A stretch of DNA of 8,609 bases from Phoenicimicrobium sp964438695 (GTDB taxonomy: Bacteria; Atribacterota; Phoenicimicrobiia; Phoenicimicrobiales; Phoenicimicrobiaceae): contig CAYTKP010000035.1 of NCBI GenBank assembly GCA_964438695.1, forward strand, positions 1-8,609, in the 5' to 3' direction. The position numbers and the translations under genes were made by a program. How positions within the stretch are numbered: the first letter of the stretch is position 1; the number at the start of each line of letters is the position of its first letter. The notes beneath the pieces are model-generated. The model ran no database searches. It had not been told where the DNA came from and saw only the letters and a list, made by a program, of their open reading frames with translations. Of the stretch, positions 5,380 through 8,609 are shown piece by piece.

Positions 5380-7128
5380 ATGCGTACTATAGTAATCATA
5401 CCTACCTATTGGGGGAGAAAAAAGGAAGACCCTTTTAAAGAAGGGGACATAGTGTATGACCATCCTACTCCCATAGATACAGAAGGAACTTTAGGTAGAA
5501 TATTAGAAAGTATGAAAATATTGAAGAAGAAAGACTTTAAATTAGTTATCCTTGTTTGCCCTACTACTAGGGAAATAGAGAGGCAAGCAGAAAGAAAAGT
5601 GAAAAAAATAGTTAAAGAGATAAGTTTGGATGTAGAGACATATTTATTTACTCCAAAGATTTTAAGAAAGATTAGGAAGTTTGGGAGAAGCTCTAGTCTA
5701 AAAGAAAATGTACTTTTATTATTAAATTTAAAAGGATATGCTAACGTAAGGAATATGTGTTTATTTGCTTCTCAAATACTTAATGCTGATATTAGTATTT
5801 TACTTGATGATGATGAAGTTATTGAAAATCCTGATTTTATTGATATAGCCCGAGAATTTATAGGTAAAAGGGTATACGGAGAAACTGTATATGCGGTAGC
5901 AGGTTATTATTTGAACAAATACGGTAATTATTATGATGATGTAAGTATGGAACCCTGGATGACTTATTGGAATAGATTTGGAAGTAAGTCCAAGGCTTTT
6001 GATAAGATAATTGGATGTGGTCCAAGACTTAAACATACTCCCTTCGTCTTTGGTGGGGCTATGGTGATTCATAAAAATTTATACCAAATAGTTCCTTTTG
6101 ACCCCAATGTGTGTAGAGGAGAAGATATTGATTATCTTATAAATGCTAAGATGTTTGGGTTTAATTTCTTTTTAGATAATAAATTAAGTGTAAAACATAT
6201 ACCTCCTAAAAAAACTCATCCGATTTGGAAGAGAACCCGAGAAGATATTTATCGGTTTGTTTATGAAAGAACGAAAATAGATTCTCAATATGAAGTAAGT
6301 AATATGAGAATAGTATCGGCTAAAGATTTTTCCCCTTATCCTGGAGAATTTTTAACTAAAGATCTTGAAGATAAGATTTTTAAGACTAATTTATTGCTTG
6401 CTTTGGAATATTTATCAAAGGGAGATATAAAAGCTTGTCAGGAATCAATAAAAAATATATATTTAAGTGTTTATGAGGCAATACCCAAGAAAGATCCTTT
6501 TACTACTTATAGAAGGATACAGAAGGACTGGGAGAAATTAGTAGATTTTGCTCTCGAACATAAGAGAGAATTAAGAAAATTGATGGAAGAAGCAAATTTG
6601 TTTAAGATTGACATATCTGTTGATGAAAAACATTATGAGAGAATTGACTTAAATGAGAAAAAAGAAATTCTAAAAAGAATGAAAGAATTTAAAGATTTTA
6701 ATGATGTCGAATTAGAAAAAATTGCCCGAATGTCCAGTATCAAGGCCTATAAGCAAGATGAATATATTTTTAAAGAAGGGGAAGAAGATTCTTCCTTTTA
6801 TATAATCATAAGAGGCTGTCTTCGTATTGTAAAATATAATGAAAAAAACGAAGAAATCGTCTTGGCTGATATATGTAGTGGAGGATTTTTAGGTGAAACA
6901 GCCATTGTTAGTGAAAGTCATCAAGTCAATGCCATTGCCAGTGAATTTGTTGAATTACTTTTTATAGAACAGAAAAATCTTGATCTACTAATTAAGGAAG
7001 ATCCTAATTTAGGGAATAAATTACTTTTTATATTTTTAAAAAAGTTGTCTAAGAAATTAGATAAAACCAACCGTTTATTTCAGGCGAATTATCTATTAGG
7101 CAGCCCCTCCCTTCCCGATATGGATTGA
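5380..7128 (+). CDS. GT-A-like glycosyltransferase fused to a C-terminal cyclic-nucleotide-binding-type domain
   Basis: 582 residues in three parts. Residues 1 to about 300 are GT-A/GT2-like: opening strand TIVIIPTYWG, the metal-binding acidic motif LLDDDEVIENPDF (141-153), FVFGGAMVIHKN (222-233), the catalytic-type CRGEDIDY (245-252) and VKHIPP with H273. About 325-430 is a helical linker rich in charged residues. About 431-560 is a beta-roll of the cNMP-binding (Crp/PKA regulatory) type, with FKEGEEDSSFYIIIRGCLRI (464-483), then SGGFLGETAIV (500-510), then C-terminal helices (LLFIFLKKLSKKLDKTNRLF). The phosphate-binding cassette keeps G505-E506 but has H514-Q515 where canonical sites have P-R, so cAMP/cGMP binding is doubtful. 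AAGGAG at 5367-5372 lies 7 bases before the ATG. I infer a glycosyltransferase under allosteric ligand control, ending the co-directional gene run. TGA is the stop. The domain assignments are firm; the substrate and ligand are unknown. Confidence 0.85.
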   Translation: MRTIVIIPTYWGRKKEDPFKEGDIVYDHPTPIDTEGTLGRILESMKILKKKDFKLVILVCPTTREIERQAERKVKKIVKEISLDVETYLFTPKILRKIRKFGRSSSLKENVLLLLNLKGYANVRNMCLFASQILNADISILLDDDEVIENPDFIDIAREFIGKRVYGETVYAVAGYYLNKYGNYYDDVSMEPWMTYWNRFGSKSKAFDKIIGCGPRLKHTPFVFGGAMVIHKNLYQIVPFDPNVCRGEDIDYLINAKMFGFNFFLDNKLSVKHIPPKKTHPIWKRTREDIYRFVYERTKIDSQYEVSNMRIVSAKDFSPYPGEFLTKDLEDKIFKTNLLLALEYLSKGDIKACQESIKNIYLSVYEAIPKKDPFTTYRRIQKDWEKLVDFALEHKRELRKLMEEANLFKIDISVDEKHYERIDLNEKKEILKRMKEFKDFNDVELEKIARMSSIKAYKQDEYIFKEGEEDSSFYIIIRGCLRIVKYNEKNEEIVLADICSGGFLGETAIVSESHQVNAIASEFVELLFIEQKNLDLLIKEDPNLGNKLLFIFLKKLSKKLDKTNRLFQANYLLGSPSLPDMD

Positions 7129-7167
7129 TTGTTATTCCTTTCTCCTTTTCCCATTGTGTTATACTAT

Positions 7168-7235
7168 CTCCCTCTCTCTTGAGAGGAGAGGAGGAGAGCC
7201 TGTCTCTTACTTGATACAGGGGTGAGGGTGAATTA
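7168..7235. repeat. REP-like palindromic repeat, copy 1
   Basis: A pyrimidine run ending CTCTCTTGAGAG forms a foldback with the purine run that follows. This is followed by CCTGT-N12-ACAGG hairpin arms around 7199-7220 and GGTGAATTATCACC just after. The 13-mer GAGGAGAGGAGGA (7183-7195) and the CTTGAG centre recur in the second copy at 7511-7556. Intergenic location, lack of coding capacity and a degenerate second copy fit a dispersed extragenic palindromic (REP/MITE-like) element. It lies about 40 bases after a gene end, where such elements often act as transcript stabilisers or terminators. Confidence 0.55.
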
Positions 7236-7250
7236 TCACCTCCCTTCTGT

Positions 7251-7288
7251 CATTCCATGAAACCTGCCCTCCACCTGATCGGGGAATG
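7251..7288. repeat. Inverted repeat CATTCC / GGAATG, REP-like
   Basis: CATTCC (7251-7256) and GGAATG (7283-7288) are perfect inverted complements around a 26-base, relatively GC-rich spacer. The layout GTCATTCC ... GGAATGGAAATCCA resembles a common style of bacterial intergenic repeat. It directly follows repeat copy 1, and the two may be one composite element. Confidence 0.45.
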
Positions 7289-7440
7289 GAAATCCATCTT
7301 TTTTCTCCCCCTTTCTTTATTTCATATTTTTAGTTTTCTTTTTAATGCCAACGACTATTCATTATTCACCAATAACTAAATCATCTCGCAACTCGCATAT
7401 TGTAACTTTTTCCCTAAAAAAGAAGGACTTTTCAAACCTT

Positions 7441-7448
7441 TTGTCGAA
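7441..7448 (+). promoter_or_regulatory. Orphan Spo0A-type box (TTGTCGAA)
   Basis: TTGTCGAA is an exact match to the Spo0A-box consensus known from endospore-forming Firmicutes, followed by AT-rich, -10-like sequence (TATATTATAAAAT). It lies between two palindromic repeats and no intact gene starts nearby, so it may be a stranded regulatory site or chance. An 8-base match alone is weak evidence. Confidence 0.3.
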
Positions 7449-7510
7449 TATATATTATAAAATCCTATATAGATAAGATTATTACTTATTTCAGCTTTTA
7501 GCTTTATCTA

Positions 7511-7556
7511 TATCTCCTCCCCCTTGAGGAGAGGAGGATTAAGGTGGGAGTGATAT
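7511..7556. repeat. REP-like palindromic repeat, copy 2
   Basis: CTCCTC (7514-7519) and GAGGAG (7526-7531, and again 7531-7536) form the arms around CCCCTT. The element shares ATCTCC, CTTGAG and the exact 13-mer GAGGAGAGGAGGA (7526-7538) with copy 1, 343 bases upstream in the same orientation. It continues as AAGGTGGGAGTGATA, parallel to GGGTGAGGGTGAATTAT of copy 1. It is a second, diverged copy of the same dispersed element. Confidence 0.55.
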
Positions 7557-7749
7557 CCCTTAATCCCAAAATGGAGTGTCATTTTAAGACGGGAAGTCAT
7601 AATTCATAGTGCCCATTCATTAGCAGTATTGAAGGAAATAGACTATCCCTAAAACAAGTAAGCAAATTAGCCCAAGGAAGAGAAATAACAGCTGCTTTTA
7701 TATTTAAAATGAAGTTTGCCTTGACTAAATTAATAATCAAAAAAAGTCA

Positions 7750-7792
7750 TTGACTTATCCTCATCTTTTATATTATCCTATGCTAATATAAT
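7750..7792 (+). promoter_or_regulatory. Candidate promoter remnant upstream of the DUF1343 pseudogene
   Basis: TTGACT at 7750-7755 is followed after 15 bases by TATTAT (7771-7776), a short spacer. TGCTAATAT (7781-7789) is an extended -10, and it overlaps a perfect TATAAT (7787-7792). The site is 75-120 bases upstream of the degenerate signal peptide of the DUF1343 gene and may be its former promoter. No combination has ideal -35 spacing. Confidence 0.3.
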
Positions 7793-7867
7793 CCTAAATT
7801 AAAATGCAGACTACTAAATTACTTTAGAAAATCCACATAAAAAAAGTAATACAAAAAAGCGGAAGAA

Positions 7868-8278
7868 TTTTTTTTCTCTCAATTATTATTTCTATCGATT
7901 TTAATTTTATTTATCTTCCCACTTAATGTCAGCGCAGCCCAGGAGACTGAGGCGGTGGCCAAGGAGACACGTAATACAAGAGCAGCGATAAAACTAGGCA
8001 ATGAGATTTTACTGGAGAGCTACTTTCACCTTATAGAGGGGGAAAATGTGGGATTGGTCGCCAATCAAACGGGTGTGGACAGTAGAGGGATAACTTTTAC
8101 CGATATATTAGCTGTCACCGAGGGTACGAAACTGACCGCTCTTTATGCCCTCGAGCACGGTATTGACGGTGTTGATAGAGCCGGCGCATGGGTGGTGTCC
8201 TATTTGCACCCAAAGCTTGGCATTCCCGTTTACAGTCTCTATGGCGCTACCAGGATGCCTTCGCAGATTAGGTTGTGA
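7868..8278 (+). pseudogene. DUF1343 / NamZ-like exo-beta-N-acetylmuramidase, N-terminal remnant
   Basis: The frame reads a hydrophobic signal peptide (FFFSQLLFLSILILFIFPLN) with a signal peptidase I site VSA at 7928-7936. The start of the DUF1343 (PF07075) domain follows: GENVGLVANQTGVDS, then LTALYALEHGIDGVDRAG, then HPKLGIPVYSLYGATRMPS. The family includes secreted peptidoglycan-recycling N-acetylmuramidases of about 400 residues. Only about 110 mature residues remain before a TGA. The expected continuation after the YSLYG block is absent, so the 3' two-thirds are lost. No ATG, GTG or TTG lies in frame before the signal peptide; the frame is closed by TAA at 7847-7849, and the first usable codon is GTG 7955, inside the mature protein. 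GGAAG at 7861-7865 may be the old ribosome binding site. The T8 run at 7868-7875 could hide a slip. The DNA from about 7930 is noticeably GC-richer than its surroundings. Confidence 0.8.
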
Positions 8279-8280
8279 GT

Positions 8281-8410
8281 CGTCTTTTAGTTGAAAGTGT
8301 CCTTCGATATCTGATTCTGCATGAATAACCTGGTGGCTTCTATCCGTTAAGCTGACAATAATGACCTTTGCATGATCAACTCATAAGCCATATAACTTTT
8401 CCATTTTCAT
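8281..8410 (-). pseudogene. Fragment of a small 'W(I/V)DH' family gene (possible eRF1/translation-machinery-related), nonsense-mutated
   Basis: On the minus strand an ATG at 8410 opens MKMEKLYGL, then TGA (8383-8381), then VDHAKVIIVSLTDRSHQV and IHAESDIEGHFQLKDDS in the same frame without further stops. Many bacteria encode a small protein beginning 'W(I/V)DHxxAxIV ... IES(D/N)VExH'. A single change of TGG to TGA at the tryptophan gives exactly this sequence. This is from memory of the family, sometimes labelled eRF1-like or translational machinery protein, and is moderately uncertain. The similarity ends near 8280, where the frame runs into the antisense of the DUF1343 remnant. So the gene is cut at its 3' end and abuts the other remnant tail to tail. 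TGA is a functional stop at 7126-7128, so recoding is unlikely. Expression is doubtful. Confidence 0.5.
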
Positions 8411-8609
8411 TCCATCTAATATTATAGTAAAGAAATTATTTATATTATGAATTCAGAAAATGTTCAGAAATAAAATATGCCAGGGGAGGTTGTCAATAGT
8501 TTGTAATTAAGTAACTATTTTAATGTAATTTTAATACTAAAAGGGGTACTTAGCTGTAAATTATGTTCACATCTTAACATTTTATCTCTTTCTAAATATG
8601 AGATATCAA
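8411..8609. other. AT-rich right end without a recognised gene
   Basis: No open frame of useful length is seen on either strand. It contains a doubled TTCAGAAA (8452-8459 and 8463-8470, 11-base period), the inverted repeat at 8495-8519, and several T/A-rich promoter-like hexamers. CAGGGGAGG at 8481-8489 resembles a ribosome binding site but no start codon follows at a suitable distance. Confidence 0.5.
8495..8519. repeat. 7-base perfect inverted repeat (AATAGTT / AACTATT)
   Basis: AATAGTT (8495-8501) and AACTATT (8513-8519) are perfect inverted complements around an 11-base spacer that itself contains the palindrome TAATTA. It could be an operator for a gene beyond the right edge or an insertion-sequence end remnant. 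Neither can be confirmed from this window. Confidence 0.35.

Larger units (their letters stand above)
7129..7867. other. Gene-poor region with dispersed palindromic repeats
   Basis: About 740 bases with no intact gene. It begins with a pyrimidine-rich stretch after the glycosyltransferase stop. Two related palindromic elements (about 7168-7235 and 7511-7556) and another inverted repeat (7251-7288) follow, with a TTGTCGAA box at 7441-7448 and promoter-like sequence near 7750-7792. The segment 7563-7740 has short coding-like stretches on both strands (for instance minus-strand residues DSLFPSILLMNGHYEL) but no recognisable protein. There is no clear intrinsic terminator; the first palindrome may end or protect the upstream transcript. 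Confidence 0.6.

Noticed and set aside
5800..6072. Minus-strand open frame of 90 codons inside the sensor-fused glycosyltransferase gene
   Set aside because: Antisense to the DDDE and FGGAM motifs; no start signal or family resemblance.
7089..7154. Short minus-strand frame starting MGKGERNNNQS across the end of the 582-residue gene
   Set aside because: About 20 codons only, overlaps a real gene in antisense and shows no similarity; the ATG context is probably accidental.
7168..7198. Intrinsic terminator for the glycosyltransferase run
   Set aside because: The palindrome can fold but is not followed by a U tract, and its sequence recurs at 7511-7556, so a dispersed repeat explains it better.
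7161..7560. CRISPR array suggested by repeated elements
   Set aside because: Only two diverged copies 343 bases apart, with no regular spacers or cas genes.

Overview
The window looks like a piece of chromosome from a low-GC, probably anaerobic bacterium. Evidence is AT-rich DNA, strong AGGAGG-type ribosome binding sites, A/T-ending codons and an occasional TTG start. Its lineage cannot be fixed from this sequence. A Clostridia-like Firmicute or an Atribacterota-like lineage would both fit, and a perfect but orphan Spo0A-type box leans weakly to the former. TGA is used as a normal stop codon.

Layout. (1) 1-657, minus strand: an arsR-type repressor gene with a well-formed extended -10 promoter and overlapping palindrome, followed by the 5' end of an ArsP/DUF318-type permease gene that runs off the left edge. 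This is a metalloid-responsive efflux operon. (2) 658-891: gene-free divergent intergenic region. (3) 892-7128, plus strand: six tightly packed co-directional genes: a macro-domain ADP-ribose protein, a PlsC-type acyltransferase overlapping its 3' end, a two-helix membrane protein of unknown function, a GT-A-type glycosyltransferase-like protein, a GT4 glycosyltransferase, and a 582-residue GT-A-like glycosyltransferase fused to a C-terminal cyclic-nucleotide-binding-type (cNMP) domain. (4) 7129-7867: about 740 bases without an intact gene, holding two related purine/pyrimidine palindromic repeats, another REP-like inverted repeat and an isolated Spo0A-like box. (5) 7868-8410: two broken genes joined tail to tail, a start-less, C-terminally truncated DUF1343 (NamZ-like) gene on the plus strand and a nonsense-mutated fragment of a small 'W(I/V)DH' family gene on the minus strand. 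(6) 8411-8609: AT-rich, no gene seen.

How the genes may work together. The three glycosyltransferase-type genes with the membrane protein and the acyltransferase suggest synthesis of a glycan or glycolipid, or a compatible-solute glycoside; the substrate cannot be read from sequence. The most unusual gene is the glycosyltransferase-cNMP-domain fusion, which suggests an allosterically controlled glycosyltransferase. Its phosphate-binding cassette lacks the usual arginine, so the ligand may not be cAMP. The right end records deletion or rearrangement, with decayed genes and dispersed repeats.
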